A stretch of DNA of 64,000 bases from Cyanophora paradoxa (taxonomy: Eukaryota > Glaucocystophyceae > Cyanophorales > Cyanophoraceae), in contig QPMI01000222.1 of assembly GCA_004431415.1 (NCBI GenBank), positions 1-64,000 on the forward strand, given 5' to 3'. This document shows positions 23,191 through 35,782 of the stretch, one piece after another (within the stretch, counting starts at the first letter, position 1; each line of letters begins with the position of its first letter). The notes beneath the pieces were generated by a model, which saw nothing but the letters and a program-made list of their open reading frames with translations, was not told the DNA's origin and made no database searches. A program made the position numbers and the translations under genes.

Positions 23191-23587
23191 GCAGTTGCAA
23201 TTGTCTTCCTTCTTGTAATTATAATTAGTTATGGACTTCGAATTCCTTATATTAGTTGACGCTGGGACTTATATAGTTCTTCCTTATATAATTAGTTATG
23301 GACTTCGAATTCGGGCGCTCCTGGACCCCCGCCCCTGATCAGGTGTCTTCCTTATAACTAGTTATGGATCGGACTTCGAATTCCTTAGTTGACGTTGGAA
23401 AGGCTCGAAATTAATCTCGGCCTCCTGGCTCTCCTCGGCTGTCCTCGGCCTCCTGGCGCCCCGCCCCCGCCCCTGATCGTGATCAGGTATCCTCCTTAGT
23501 TATGGACTTCGAATTCGAATTCCTTAGTTCGTTGGGAAAGCCTTTTAAGCTCGAAAGCAATCTAGATACGGCCATCCTCGGGCTCCT

Positions 23588-23623
<36 letters not shown>

Positions 23624-25032
23624 ACTTGCGCCGCGCTACTAGGCTAGTGCTAGTGTCTCATGATCAGGCGCCGGCTTCACTGCCAGGCTGACTATAGCAC
23701 TGTGACATGAACGGCAGCAGCAGCCGCTCAGCTGCCGCTGAGCCTGCCCGGCGGCCAGCTTGAGCTCCAGCTGCAGGCTGTCAATGATCAATATTCATGT
23801 ATCGTGCCAACGTGGCACGGCCGCGCTGGTCGACGAGCCTCCGAGGCTCGTGATATCGATCAGTCAGATCTATAGCCGCTGAGCAATCCCGTACCATAGT
23901 ACCGACTGACAATATTAATGAAAGCGCTAGCCGGCGGCGCTACGGCAGTTGCGCAAGAAAATATTAAGATTAATTCATGATTGAAGTGAAGGACGCCATG
24001 TGACCAAAATTGAAGTGAAGGACGCCCGCAGTGAGATCAGTATTTAGTGACCATGACACGCGCGCGGCATGTCGACGTCATGATCATCATCGGAGTCATG
24101 GAATCGGAAGTTCAAAACCAGCTGATCGCTAACTGAACAGGATGAACAGGATTAGAAAGCACGTTGAATATTCTACTTTGCGTGACTGCCATGGCAAGCT
24201 TTACGCCTTGTTTGGATACTACAGCTACGTATACATGAAACTCGATCTCGCCGAGTCGGAGCTCGGGGCTGTAGTACAGTGAAGTGTGCATTGCCGGCTG
24301 GGTGCGGGGCCGCCGGGGCTCCACGAAAAATCGAAGAACAGCGGGTACCGACGCAAGTGCTAATTATAAGCAGCTAGAGGCTGCAGCTGCAGCTGCGTCG
24401 ATGTCGCGGGGCATGGCCCGCCAAAATCGCCGGCGAACTGGCATCGACACTATAGCTAATGATGTATACGCGACATGAAATCTGGAAAGGGACCCCTCTA
24501 GCTAAAACTACCCATGCGCTGCTGCTAGCTATCGCACGTGTACACGTGCACGCGGCGCGCCAACGGCGGCGCCGCGTACTCTGTACCGTACCCTACCAAG
24601 ACTTGCGAGAATAAAACGGAAGAGAAGAATCTACAGCTTCGCGGGCCGCGCGGAGCACTCCCGTGCCGATCGCGAGGTTCGCCGGCTCGTCGATGCGTCG
24701 GAGCAATCACAGCCGCGCGCGGGCCCGCCCCGCCCCTCACCTGCGAGTGCGAGGCGAAATCAAAAATTTCCAAGGTCACGTTGGTCAGAAGGGGAAATGT
24801 AAAGGTGGGGGCGGGTGGCAATCCAGCTTCCTACAGCTTACGGTCTTCCCAACTGCTTCGATTCCTACATTACAGCTACAGACACGCGCACTTTGCGGGG
24901 GCGAGGACGATGGCAGAGTTGGCGTCCATCTCGTTAAAGAGGGAGATCTAGAAGGGAGATGCTTTATTCCTATGGATACGTCTATAAAAGAAGCTGAAGA
25001 AAGTATACACAACGATGCGTTCCTAAAGCTTC
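23191..25032. other. AT-richer spacer with repeated exon fragments and a C-homopolymer
   Basis: From 23200 to 23570, AGTTATGGACTTCGAATTCC recurs with decayed copies of the preceding exon end (CTCGGCCTCCTGGCGCCCCG at about 23440-23470). A run of about 33 C lies at 23590-23622. The 23630-24530 stretch is AT-richer with ATGATCAT palindromes and no supported gene. A 49-bp copy of the isoamylase terminal exon lies at 24886-24934. Short open frames here lack conserved motifs. Confidence 0.6.
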
Positions 25033-28000
25033 TTAAAGCTTCCGAAAGCTTCTTTTAGCGCACTTTGCGGGGGCGAGGACGATGGCCGAGTTGGCGTCCA
25101 TCTCGTAGACGGCGCGCACGGCCGGCGCCTCCGCCAGCGGCACCACCTGCGCCGCCGCGGGGGCGAGGCTCGGCACGAGGAGAAGAAAGACTTTGAGGGA
25201 TCGGGGCTAAATTTTAGGTGAGAAAGGCAGAACTAGTGGAGAGCGCTAGGCGCGCCCGCGGAGGCGGAAGCGCCCTTCTAGGGGCCGGGGCGCACGTCGT
25301 AGGGGGAGTGCATGCCGGTGTCGACGAGGCGGCGCCACTTGCCCTCCGGCAGCCGCACCTGCGGACCAGACGCGTCAGGCGGACAGCTGCAAGCCTGAGG
25401 CCTGAGGGCGTCGTGGCGGCCCCGCCACCGATCCATCTCTAGAGCCCCCTCTCCCGGGCGGGTCGGAGTCGCAGCTGCAGGGCGGCTGCAGGCCCGAGGG
25501 CGCGGCGGCGGCCCCGCCACTCTTCCACCTCGACGGCACGTGCCGCGCCCCGCGTCCAAGGCAGGCTCTCTCATCTCTGCCCTCTGATCGCCCTCTCCGG
25601 CGGGGAGGCGCCGAGCCGCGGCCCAAGCCTAAGCCCTCTCATCTCATCTCCGCCCTCAAATCCCTCTGAAAAGGCGCACGGCGATATCTAATAGAAACAT
25701 ATAATTATGAGGGCGGCACCCCATGGGCCACTTCCTCTTGTATAAATTCAATCTCTGCCCTCTACTTGCCCTCTCGCCCCCCACACGTGGCGCCCTAAGC
25801 TTAAGCCCTCTCACCCCCCGCCCTCTCATTGCCTTCTCCGCCCTCTGAAAAGGCGCACGGCGATGTCGACGTGGTCGGCGTTGAAGGCGACGTAGAGCCT
25901 GTCCCCGGAGGCCTGCGCGGGGGGTACAGCGGCGTCGGAGATCCAGAGGCCCGGCGCGGGGCGGGGCGGGGCGGGGCGGGGCGGGGCGGGCGGGGCGGGC
26001 GGGCGGGGCGGGGCGGGGCGGGGCGGGCGGGCGGGGCGGCGCGGGCGGGCGGGGCGGGGCGGGCGGGCGGGGCGGGGGGCTCAGCGCGGTCGAAGTCTAA
26101 AGTGCTGAGCGCTAAAGGTGCTAAGGGAATGGGCGTGGCGCGGCGCCTGGCGTGGCGCGGGGGCAGGCGCTAAAAGCTTTAGTATGCTGAGCGAGCTCTG
26201 TTGAGCCAAGCTTGGCTTAAGTGTGTGAGGAGGGCGCAAAGGGGCTTCAGCTTGGTCGCACGCACCTCGTCCTTCAGGGTACAAGCGAGGAACTTGGACT
26301 CGGGGCCTGCGGGGCCGGGGCGGAGCTCAGCGGGGGGCGGGGCGGGGCGGGGCGGGGCGGGGCGGGGCGGAGACGTGCGAAGTCTAGTCCAATCTAGAGA
26401 TCTCTTCGAGATGGGAAGAGCGGGGCGGAAGGCGGGGGGCGGGGCGGACCCCACTGGGGGGCGGCGGGGTCGGCCGCCCCGTGCCACGTTGCCTCCTGCA
26501 AAGAGGCCGCGTCAGAGAGGGAGGGTCGACGCAGAGATTAAAGGGGGAGGTCTAAAGGGCCGAGAAAGCAGCAACTTCTTTTTATAAAGCAAGGGCCGAG
26601 AGGTCTATAAGAGCTGTTCTTTTTGCAAGGACGCCGCGTCAGAGAGGGAGGGAGGGCCGACGCAGAAATCAGAGGAAGGGGATCTAGAGGGCCGAGCGAG
26701 GGCTGCTCTTTTTATAAAAGCAGGAGCTGGTGTCTGAGTTCGCTAAGTTATGAAGCCCTGGAACGTTCTAAGAGTCCCGAGAGACGGGACGGGGCTGGGC
26801 TGGACTGGGCGGGGTGGGGAGGGGCGGAGGCTCTCAAGGGTCACTGTAAATGCTGGGGCGGACGGGGTACGCTTAAAGCCGCTATCAAGGCCGCGGGGCG
26901 GGGCGGGGCGAGCGGGGCGGGGCGGGCCTGGAAGACCGTGTCGAGGGTGAGGACGGAGTGAGGATAGAGGGTGATAGGATAGAGGCGAGGGAATTAGATT
27001 TTGAATGCTAGGGCCGGCGGTGCGCTTTAAAGCCGCTTCAAATTCAAGGCCGACCGAAGCCCGATAGGGCGGGGCGCTTCAGAGCCGCTCCGGATCCAAT
27101 GCTAGGGCCAAGGCCCCAAGGCGGGGCGGGGCGGGCGGGCCTGGAAGAATGTGTTTAGGGTGAGGACGGGGTGCGCCCGCCGCAGCGCCAGCACGCCCCG
27201 CGCGAAGTGGTACACGTCGCTCTGAGAAGAGGAGTAAGAAGAGGTGAGGGAGAGAGGAGGGGAGAGGAGGGGAGGGGGCACCTTGGAGCCGCGGACGGCG
27301 GCGAGCTTGTCCCACAGGAACCAGTTCAGCTCGTTGTCCTGCGGGGGGTACGGAGGAGTCAGAGGCCGGAGCGAGGGAGCGGAGCGGGCGGGGCAGAGGG
27401 AGGAGGCGAGCGAGAGGAGGGCGGGCGCCTGGCTCCATGCTCTCTCTCCAAATGACCTTAAAGGTCGCTGTAGCTAGGGCTTGCGGGACGGGGCGGGGCG
27501 GGAGGAGAAGAGAGAGCGCCTGTTGCTAGCTAGCGCTAGCGCGGCCTTCTAAACTCGCGGGGCGGGAGGAGAAGGGAGGGCGGGCGCCTGTTGCTAGCGC
27601 TAGCGCGGCCCTCTATAACTTCCAAGCTTCAGCAGAGGAGAAGGGAGGGCGGGCGCCTGGTTACAGCGGCCTTTAGGTTTTTAGCGCTAGCGCGGCCCTC
27701 TATAACTTCCAAGCTTCAGCAGAGGAGAAGGGAGGGCGGGCGCCTGGCCCCATGCTCAATCTCTAGGCGGCCTAACGTGCTCGTTCGTTCTAAGCTTCGG
27801 AGGAGAAGGGAGGGCGGGCGTGTGCGCCTGGTTCCAGGTGTTGTTGTTGCCGGACTTGGTGTGCCCGTACTCGTCCCCCATCAGCAGCATCGGCACCCCT
27901 GCTCAGATCAGATCAGATCAGATCAGATCAGAAGACGAGGGCGGCTTAGGTCCCTTGCGGGCGTGGCGGAGGTGCTAAGAGAAGCGGTGGCGCCCCCCGT

Positions 28001-28788
28001 GCTCTCGCTCTCTCGCGAACGCAAAGTGCGCTAATTATAACGCCCGGGGCGACGGGGGCGACGACGTACCCCGGGAGACGGCGAGGGCAAGGAGGAGGTT
28101 CTTGATCTGCGGAAGGAGGGGGTAAGCCGAGGGGGCGGGAGCGGGAGCGGGGGCGAGGCGGGAGGCGGAGGGCGAAGGGGCGTGCCTGGCGCTCGCGGAG
28201 GGTGAGGACGCCGACGGCCTGCGAGGCGTGCACGTGCAGCAGCGCCTCCCGCGTCACCGGGCCCTGCGCGCGCCGCGAAGCGGAGGAGATAATTATGGCG
28301 CTGGCTGACGTATGGGGCTGGCAGAGGAGATAAGTGTGGCGCTGGCGGGGCTGCGGCCTGGAACTATGGCGCTGGCTATGGAGCGGAGAAGGGCGGGGGC
28401 GGGGCGGGCCCGACCTCGTAGCCGCAGTTCCAGGAGAAGTTCTGGTCGTTCCCGTCCGCGTTGTTCTCCCCGTTCATCTCGTTGTGCTGCGCCCGCGCGC
28501 GTGAGTCCGAGGCCCCGACGTTTCTAGTTTTAGAAGGCGGCCGGAGCGGCCGGGGCTGGGCCCGGGGCTGGGCTGGCTCAGAGCTTTGAAGGAACCGGAG
28601 GGGAAACCTATCGGAGAGGCGCGGCGAGAGAGCAGGGGCCCGATGGCCTGCCTTGGCGGGAAACTAGGCGGGGGAAAGGGGCCAGGCGCGGGAAAGGCGG
28701 GGGAAAGGGGGCGTGCCTTGGAGTCGTAGGAGACGAGGTCGCGGAGGGAGAAGCCGTCGTGCGCCGTCACGAAGTTCACGCTGCACGG

Positions 28789-28823
<35 letters not shown>

Positions 28824-31800
28824 CACAAGTTAGAAGGTCGAAGTTCGACTCCTAGCTTCCTTGGCGAGAGGGCGGGCGCGGCGCGGCGCGGCACCTGAAG
28901 AGGGGCGAGTCGCGGTGCGAGTGCGGCTGGAGGCGCTGCGGGGCGAGAGGCTCGGTCCGATGGGACGGGGGCCGGGAGGGAGGGGCAGGGAAGGGGGGAG
29001 GAGGGATGGGATGGGTACCTGGCCCATCTCCTGGTACTTCTTCTGGACCGAGCTGAGCTGGTACAGGTCCGAGCTGCGCCGTCCCGCTCAGATCAGATCA
29101 GATCAGATCAGATCAGATCTGATCTGATCTGAGCGTAGAGGGGCGCGCGCGCCTGCCGGCGAGGCGGGTGGCCATGGGGCCGTTGGCGCCCGTCCCTTTG
29201 ATGAAGTTGCGCACTGCGCGGGGGCGAGTGAGCGAGGTTAGCGGGTGGCTTGGAGGCGGGCGCCGCCCGGCCGGCCGGCCTCTCTCGCTGGGTCCTGAGG
29301 GGGGACGCTAGCTAGCTAGCTAGCTAGCTAGCTAGGCTAGGCTAGGCTAGGCTCTGCTGCGCACTGCGCGGGGCGCACGGGGGCGCATAAGAAGAAGCTT
29401 AAGGTCAGGAGCGAAGGCTGTAGGGCGAGACCGCCCGGACCCCCTCCCGCGGGGTCCCGGAGAAAGCGCCGGGCTCGCTAGTTAGCTAGCTAGCTAGCCC
29501 ACAGCATGTCTGTCTGTCTGTCAGGAGAGCTCTGCGGCACCCCAGCTAACCGCCAAGCTAGCTGGCTAGCTAGCTGGCTAGCACCCCCAAGTCTCGCGGA
29601 GTCCCGGAGAAAGCGCGGGTCCGGGGACGGGGCCGCACTGGTGTCGCGGTAGTGGTCGTTCCACTCGAGCCAGCGCGCCCCGTACCAGAACGTCCCCTGC
29701 GCAGGCGAGGGAGGCCAAGCGCGTTTGTTTGGGAGGGCGAGCGCAGCGTAGGAGCAGCCTTAAGAAAGGGCGCCGGGCGTCTAGGAGGGCGCTGGTCGGT
29801 CGTTTCGTCGGCCCGGCGCGTTTGTTTGTTTTGTTTGTTTGGGAGGGCGCGGGAGCGGGAAGGGACGAGCGGACGGTCTTCATGAGGCCGTCGGCGTCCC
29901 ACGGCTCCGCGATCAGCCACTTGTCCTGCAGAGAAAGAAGGAAGGATTACTTTAGGCTTAGCTTCAGAGGCGCGCGGTGAGGGACGCGGGCGGCATCCGT
30001 CAGAGGCGCCGGGAGGCGTTAGACACCCCACCCCGTCCGGCCTCGCTCGTGATAAAACGTTCGCTTCAGATAACGTCGATAACAACCCCTCTCAGTCCTA
30101 GAATCGGGCACGGATGCACGGGCGGACGGACGGACGGGCCTTCAGATCCGGGGTGGAGAACTCCTCGGTATATTAGCGAGCGTTGTTTAATATAAACCTC
30201 ATTCGTCTCACTTATATATAAGTATTCGAATATTCGCTATATTCGCTATAACCCCTCTCAGGATTGAGGATCCCGGGCCTTCAAATCCGGCGTGGAGAAC
30301 TCCGGAGAGGGAGGGAGGGAGCGTTGCTTTAATTTTAGAAGTAGTTTAGGTTTGTTTAACATACACCTCAATCGCTTAAAGCATCACTTATACTTAGGCT
30401 TCAACCAACGTCCATCCCAACCCCTCTCAGGATCACGAACCTTCAAATCCGGCGTGGAGAACTCCTCGGTGATGCGCTTCAGGACGGGGGGCTCCTCGAG
30501 GGGCCGCCCGTCGGGCCCGCGCCCGAGGATGGGCGCCAGGTCGAAGCGGAAGCCGTCCACGCCCATCTCCAGCGCCCAGTGCCTGGGGGGGAGGGGGCGG
30601 GGCGAGATGTGAGGTAGTATTTATGAGAGAGGGAGGGAGGAAGGGATGGAAGGAGACAGCAGGCGAGCTAGCTTAGAGAGGGAACGGCATTTTGAGCTGT
30701 CAACGATGGAATCTAATCTGTCGGTGTGTCTCCAGCGCCCAGTGCTTGGGACACGGCGAGAGGGAGAGAACGAGATGCGAGATATTGGAGTCTAATCCGA
30801 TGGTCTGTCTTTGGGTTCTGCGTCGCGCGGAGTCGCAGATCATGAAGGTAAACCGAAAGGAGCTAAAACTGATAAAGGTAAAGGATAGAGAAGGTGCCGG
30901 TCTCCCAGTCGGATCGGTGGCCTCCCATCTTTAGACCTCGAGCCTTTATATTATGTGGGATGGGGGAGGCTCGGGCACCGGAGGGAGTCGCTGGAGGGGA
31001 GGGGAGGGTGGAGCGAGGTGTGAGGGAGCGAGGGAAGGAGATGGTGAGGCGGGCTAGCTTATAAAATTAGAAAGAGAACGGGATTTCGAATGTCAACGTT
31101 GTTAACGTTAACGTTCTAAGGCGGTCGTACGTGAGATGGGAGGGGATCGAGAACGCACCGGAGGGAGTCGCAGATCATGTCGGCGGCGACGGGGCCGTTG
31201 CAGTTCACCGTGTTCCCGCACCCTGCGCGCCGCGGGGCGGAGTCAGGTGAGCAGCGAAGCGAGGGAGCTGGGGAGAGAGCAGCGCGCCGGTGTAGTTGCA
31301 GTGGTATCCCTCGGAAAGGATGTAGTACTGCGGGGGGGTCAGCGAGCGTTGGTGCAGCGGCGCGTCGAGCAAGTCCTTCTCTCAGCGCGGCGCTCTCGAG
31401 GGCGCGGGGCGGGGCGGGGCAACAGCGGGGACGGGGGCGGGCCTGGGAGCGGGCGAGGGTCTCGAAAGACGTCCCCGAGGCGTGGTTGTACACCTGCGCG
31501 GGAGGCCCGGCCCTCAGCTGGAGGGCAAAGCGGGGGAGGAGGGGGGGGGGCGGAGGGGCGGGGGGGGGGGGGCGCACGACGTCAAGGATGACCTGGATGC
31601 CGGCGCGGTGCAGCTCCCGCACCTGCCGCGCCCCCCCGTTCAAGAACAAGTCAGGCGCGGCGGGGGGAAAAGGGGCCTCTCAGAGAAACGGGCTCAAGTT
31701 CTTCTAAGGTAAGAAAGCGCTGAAGGGCGCGCTTAAGCGTTTGTTATACCTCAAGGGCGCTTTCTAATAAGGCCTTAAGTGATTCTAAGATAAAAAGGGC

Positions 31801-34800
31801 GCACCATCTCCTTGAACTCGCGGACGGCGTGCCCGCGCCGCGAGGCGAAGCGCGACATCGGCGCGAAGAAGTTCTCCGTGCTTCAGGAGAAGGGGCGGAA
31901 GACATCAGATCAGATCAGATCGGATCTGAGAGGATCGGACCGGCCGGCTCACCAGTAGCCCCAGTAGTTGTAGAGCTGCTGGCCCGTGACCGGGTGCACC
32001 TGCGCTCACGCAAAACACATCGTCGAGTCAGCGCGGGGCGGAAGGGCGGCGCGGCGCGGCGGCGCCCGGAGAAGAAAAAGCGCGCGCCTTGGCGCAGTCG
32101 GTCTCGTCAAACTCGAAGGTCGGGAGGAGCTCGATGGCCGTCACGCCTGCGCCGGAGAAGAATATAAGAGGCGGGGGCTCAGCGCTAGATAGACAGATAG
32201 TTAGCTAGCCAAGCTCTGGGGCGGGGCGGACCGAGGTCCTTGAGGTGGGGGATGCGCTCGATGACGCCCAGGTACGTGCCCCGCTTCGCCTCCTGAGCGA
32301 GAGAACAGACGAAAGTGAGCGAAGTTGAACGAAGAAAGTGAGCAAAGAAAGCGAGCGATGAGATATAGCGGTAGAGTTGAGGTTAGGCTCTGCCCTGTCG
32401 GGCGAGCCTGGCACGCCTAAGATTAATACCCAAGGCCGCGCACACACCTTCATGGACTCGTCGGCGGCGGTGAAGCCGCGGACGTGCATCTCGTAGATCA
32501 CCAGGTCCTTCTGAGCGATCTGAGGGCGGGCGGTTAGTTAGGAGGAGGGAGGAGGGAGGGAGGGAGGGCGGGAGGGAGGGGTTACCTTTGGGGCGGAGAC
32601 GCCCTGCCAGTCGAAGTCGCTGCCGGCGCCCTGCGCCCGTGTGTGTGTGAGAGAAAGCCGGGGAGCAGCTGGAGAGCCGCCAGAGCCGAGTAGCCGGGGA
32701 GAGCAAGTGTGAGCCCCCGCGTGCGAGAGAGCCTAGACCGCGCATGTCCGAGCCTAGCTGCAAGCTTAGCTAGCGCCCGTGAGGGAGGGCCGGGCTCGCT
32801 TCCCTAGGCCGGGAGGCTGCTTCACTCTCTAGCTAGCTATATATAGCCAAGGCAAGCCGCGCACCGCGACCTCGACGAAGTACCGCTAGAGCTGAACAAC
32901 GGGGAGAGCTGGAAGGCCTTCTTTCTTAAGCTTCTTTTATAAGCTTCTAGATCTTGATCTTTATGATCTTAATCAACTCTGTTCGTCCCGGGCGGCTGGC
33001 GCACCGCGACCTCGACGAAGCAGCGGGGGGAGGTGTACGGGTGCAGCACGGGGAGCTCCGGCGCCGCCCCCGACGCCTGCCCAGCGAACGAGTGAGAAGC
33101 AAGAAGCTAAGTTAGAGGGCTAGGGGGCGGAGGCGGGCGGGGCGGGGCGGGGGCGGGGCCGAGCGGGCCTGAGAGACGAGGCGACGAGTGCCCCAGCCCG
33201 AGGCCGGCGGCGTGTCCAGCAGCCGCGCGTACGGGTCCGGCACGGGGTACTTGAACGTCGACGGCACGTACGCGTACAGCAGCACCTGGGGTCAGGTGAG
33301 CGGGGGCGGAGATGGCTGAGGTGGCTGAGGTGGCTGAGGTGGCTCGGGCGGCCCCGCGGACCTTGCCCTTGGGAAGGGGTACGCCCTTGCAGAGGACGTG
33401 CCACGTGCCGCCGCCGGCCGCGTCCTCAGCTGCGGCGCGCGCGCAGTCAGTCAGCCGGCCAGCCGAACGGCGGCGAAGACGTAGCCTTAGATGGAAGCAC
33501 TATAGAACACACGACGACAGCGGAAGAGCAGGAAGAGCAGTCGATGGGTGATGAAACCCAGTCTGGGGAGGGCGGGGCGGGGCGGGGTAAAGCGCGCACT
33601 GAAGTGCTTCTTGGGGTCCAGGTCGATGACGTAGTCGGGGGGGCACCTGCCGACGAAAGAAAAAAGAGCGATGAGAAGGCGGGAGGAGGGGTAGGGCAGG
33701 GAAGGGGCCTGGTGCCGGGGGGGGAAGGGGGAGGGGGGTACCGGACATCGTCGTCGAGGGAGTCGGCCGAGGTGTCCTCGGCGTAGAGCAGCAGCGAGAG
33801 GCTCGAGACCCGCTCGTCCGTCCGCACCTGCGGGGGTGCGGGGTGAGGGAGGGAGGGGAGGGAGGGGCGAGATAGGGGGCGGAGGGGGCGAGAGGGGTGG
33901 GCGGCTCCGGCATGGGATTCGACAGGTGGAGCGAGTGAGGGAGAGGCGGAATGGGATGGGATGGGATGGGATAGCCGGAGGCGCGAGGGCGGAGTGATGT
34001 GGGTAGGGGCGGGATAGAGGGCGGAGGAGGCGAGAGGGGAGGTGGCGGCGTGAGGGGAGGCGGAGTGGAATGGGATGGGATGGGATAGCGTGTACGGTGG
34101 GCGTGGATAGATGGGGGTAGAGCGGCGGCATGTCCTCGGCGCGCACGCGCGGCACAGGGGTACAGCGCGCGGAGATTGGGGTACAGCGCACCGCAAAGTT
34201 GATGCCCTCGCCGCGGGGCAGCACAGAGGCCCCCAGCGGGCGCGCCGTCCCCGGCTCGATCGCCCCGATCTGAGGGGGGGGGGATTGAGGGGGGGGGGGG
34301 AATGCGAAGGGGGGATACGGGGTGCGCGCGCCTCCTTGGCGGCCTTGCGAGGCCCCTCGAGATCCAGCCCGGGTAGGATCTCGGGCGCCTCCACGGGTAC
34401 TGCGAACGCGCGGGTCGGGATATTACCGGGGGGGGGGGGGGAAAGGAGCATAGACGACCGCGTACCCTCGCCGTCGGGGGTCGTGACGACGCGAATGTTG
34501 TTCTGGTTGCCGGCCGCATCCGTCTCGTTCGGCTGCGGCGAAACCTCAACGGGGGGCTACCGCAGCCCGCAGGGGGGTACAGCCACCTGCAGAATGTCGA
34601 TGCACCACTGGCCGTCCACGACGAACTGACGGGAGGGGGTTACACGATTCACGGGATGGGGATACGTGATTCTGAGAAAGAGAGGCGTGCCTTGAAACGG
34701 TGTACGCCGGGCGGGAGGCGCATGGTGCGCTTGAAGAGGCGGGGGGTATTGGGGTCGGGGAGGAGGGGTACGCGCTCGTCCCACTGCGCCGCAAAATCTC

Positions 34801-35661
34801 TTGGTGAGCCGCACGCGCGTAGGGGCAAAGGGGCGCGGCGCGGCGCGGGGGCGGGGCGGGGGACGACGCGGCGGGGGTACCTTGACGGTCGTGAAGGTGC
34901 CGACGAGGTAGACGTTGTACCCCCCGTGGTGCCACTCGAATGTCTCGAGGACGCCGAGGCTCGGGTCTGGCCCGGCGTACGTTTCGATGGGCGGGAGCTC
35001 GATGGGCGGGGGCGGCGCGGGGGGCAGCTGCGGCGAGAACTTGGGCGAGAGCATCGGCGGCGGGAGGGAGTGGCCCGCAGGCGAAGGCTTGCCCCCGGCT
35101 GGCGCCTGGGGCCGGCCCGGGGGCGAGCCCGAAGGTCCGGTCAAGGCAACGCTCGGGGGCGACGCCACGCTGTGGGACGGCATCTGAGGCGAGCGACCGG
35201 TCGGCCCGGGCGGCACGACGGCGGCCAGGGACGGGGAGATCGAAGGGACGACTTGCTGGCGCGGCGGTGTCTGCAGCCGCTGCGCAACGGGCGCGGGCGG
35301 GGCGGCCGCTCTCCCGGCGGGCTTCAGCCGGAACTCTGCGCGCGCGCGCGGTCAATCCAACGCCCCCGACTGTGCCCATGCGCGCAGCACTCCTAGGCCC
35401 TATCGCTCCGAGTCGCCGAGTGACCGGACCACTGCGCGCGCATGGTGCGGGGCCGCGCGCGGGGCGGGGCCCAACGCGCGCAGGGATCATCGCACCGTTC
35501 TGCCCAGCGTTCGCCTTCTTGAGGCGCGCAGCCGCCAGCTGTGTGTTGATCTCCTCGGTCCACTTGTCGTACGTGGACTTGGGGATCTTGCCCATGTCGA
35601 GCATGCTCTTCAGGCTCTCCTGGCGCGCCAGGAGCTCGACCTCTACCTCGTCGATGTCCAT
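25033..35661 (-). CDS. Isoamylase-type starch debranching enzyme with N-terminal AMPK-beta-like CBM48 module
   Basis: Hydrolyses alpha-1,6 branches during starch synthesis or degradation. Start ATG at 35661 (MDIDEVEVELLARQES), no transit-peptide character, so probably cytosolic. A Pro-rich linker is followed by a glycogen-binding module split over three exons: FEWHHGGYNVYLVGTFTTVK (~34900), QWDERVPLL...LPPGVHRFK (~34740), FVVDGQWCIDILQ|PNETDAAGNQNNIRV. The isoamylase N-domain follows (ARPLGASVLPRGEGINFAV), then KVLLYAYVPS, IYEMHVRGFTAADES, RGTYLGVIERIPHLKDLG, EFDETDCAK and VTGQQLYNYWGYWSTENFFA. Four GH13 regions are present: VILDV|VYNHA; GVDGFRFDLA (nucleophile Asp, ~30540); WLIAEPWD (acid/base Glu, ~29900); FVTAHDGFSL (~28760). 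NEMNGENNADGNDQNFSWN, GVPMLLMGDEYGHTKSGNNN and ELNWFLWD follow; the C-terminus is YEMDANSAIVLAPAKCAKRS. Well over 20 exons; introns of the 3' two-thirds are full of GGGGC and AGATC repeats. Confidence 0.92.
27590..27752. repeat. Intronic tandem duplication in the isoamylase gene
   Basis: A block of about 68 bp, from GCTAGCGCTAGCGCGGCCCT through AACTTCCAAGCTTCAGCAGA to GGGCGGGCGCCTGG, occurs twice, about 89 bp apart. It lies in the intron between the exons encoding GDEYGHTKSGNNNTWN and ELNWFLWDKL. Confidence 0.85.
29087..29133. repeat. Palindromic (AGATC)n/(TGATC)n intronic repeat
   Basis: CTCAGATCAGATC... turns into ...CTGATCTGATCTGAG, giving a near-perfect inverted repeat able to form a hairpin. 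Related (AGATC)n runs occur at 27902-27930 and 31907-31925 in other isoamylase introns. Confidence 0.85.
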
Positions 35662-35782
35662 TTCTCGCGCTGCTCTCTCCGGCAACCCAAGCGGCGAGTT
35701 GTGGTGGCTTTGGCGCGTACCCGTCCGACAGCTGTCAAGTCAGCAGTTCCTCCGGGCAGCGCGAAACAGCTCACCGGGCGCG
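35662..35782. promoter_or_regulatory. Probable bidirectional promoter, isoamylase / small unknown gene
   Basis: There are 121 nt between ATGs at 35661 (minus) and 35783 (plus). The sequence includes TTGTGGTGGCTTTGG, GACAGCTGTC (a perfect 10-nt palindrome) and AAGTCAGCAG. No TATA box is evident. Its role is inferred from the spacing. Confidence 0.4.

Noticed and set aside
24112-24324. 70-codon minus-strand frame
   Set aside because: Isolated in a repeat-rich spacer with no conserved motif or splice partner.
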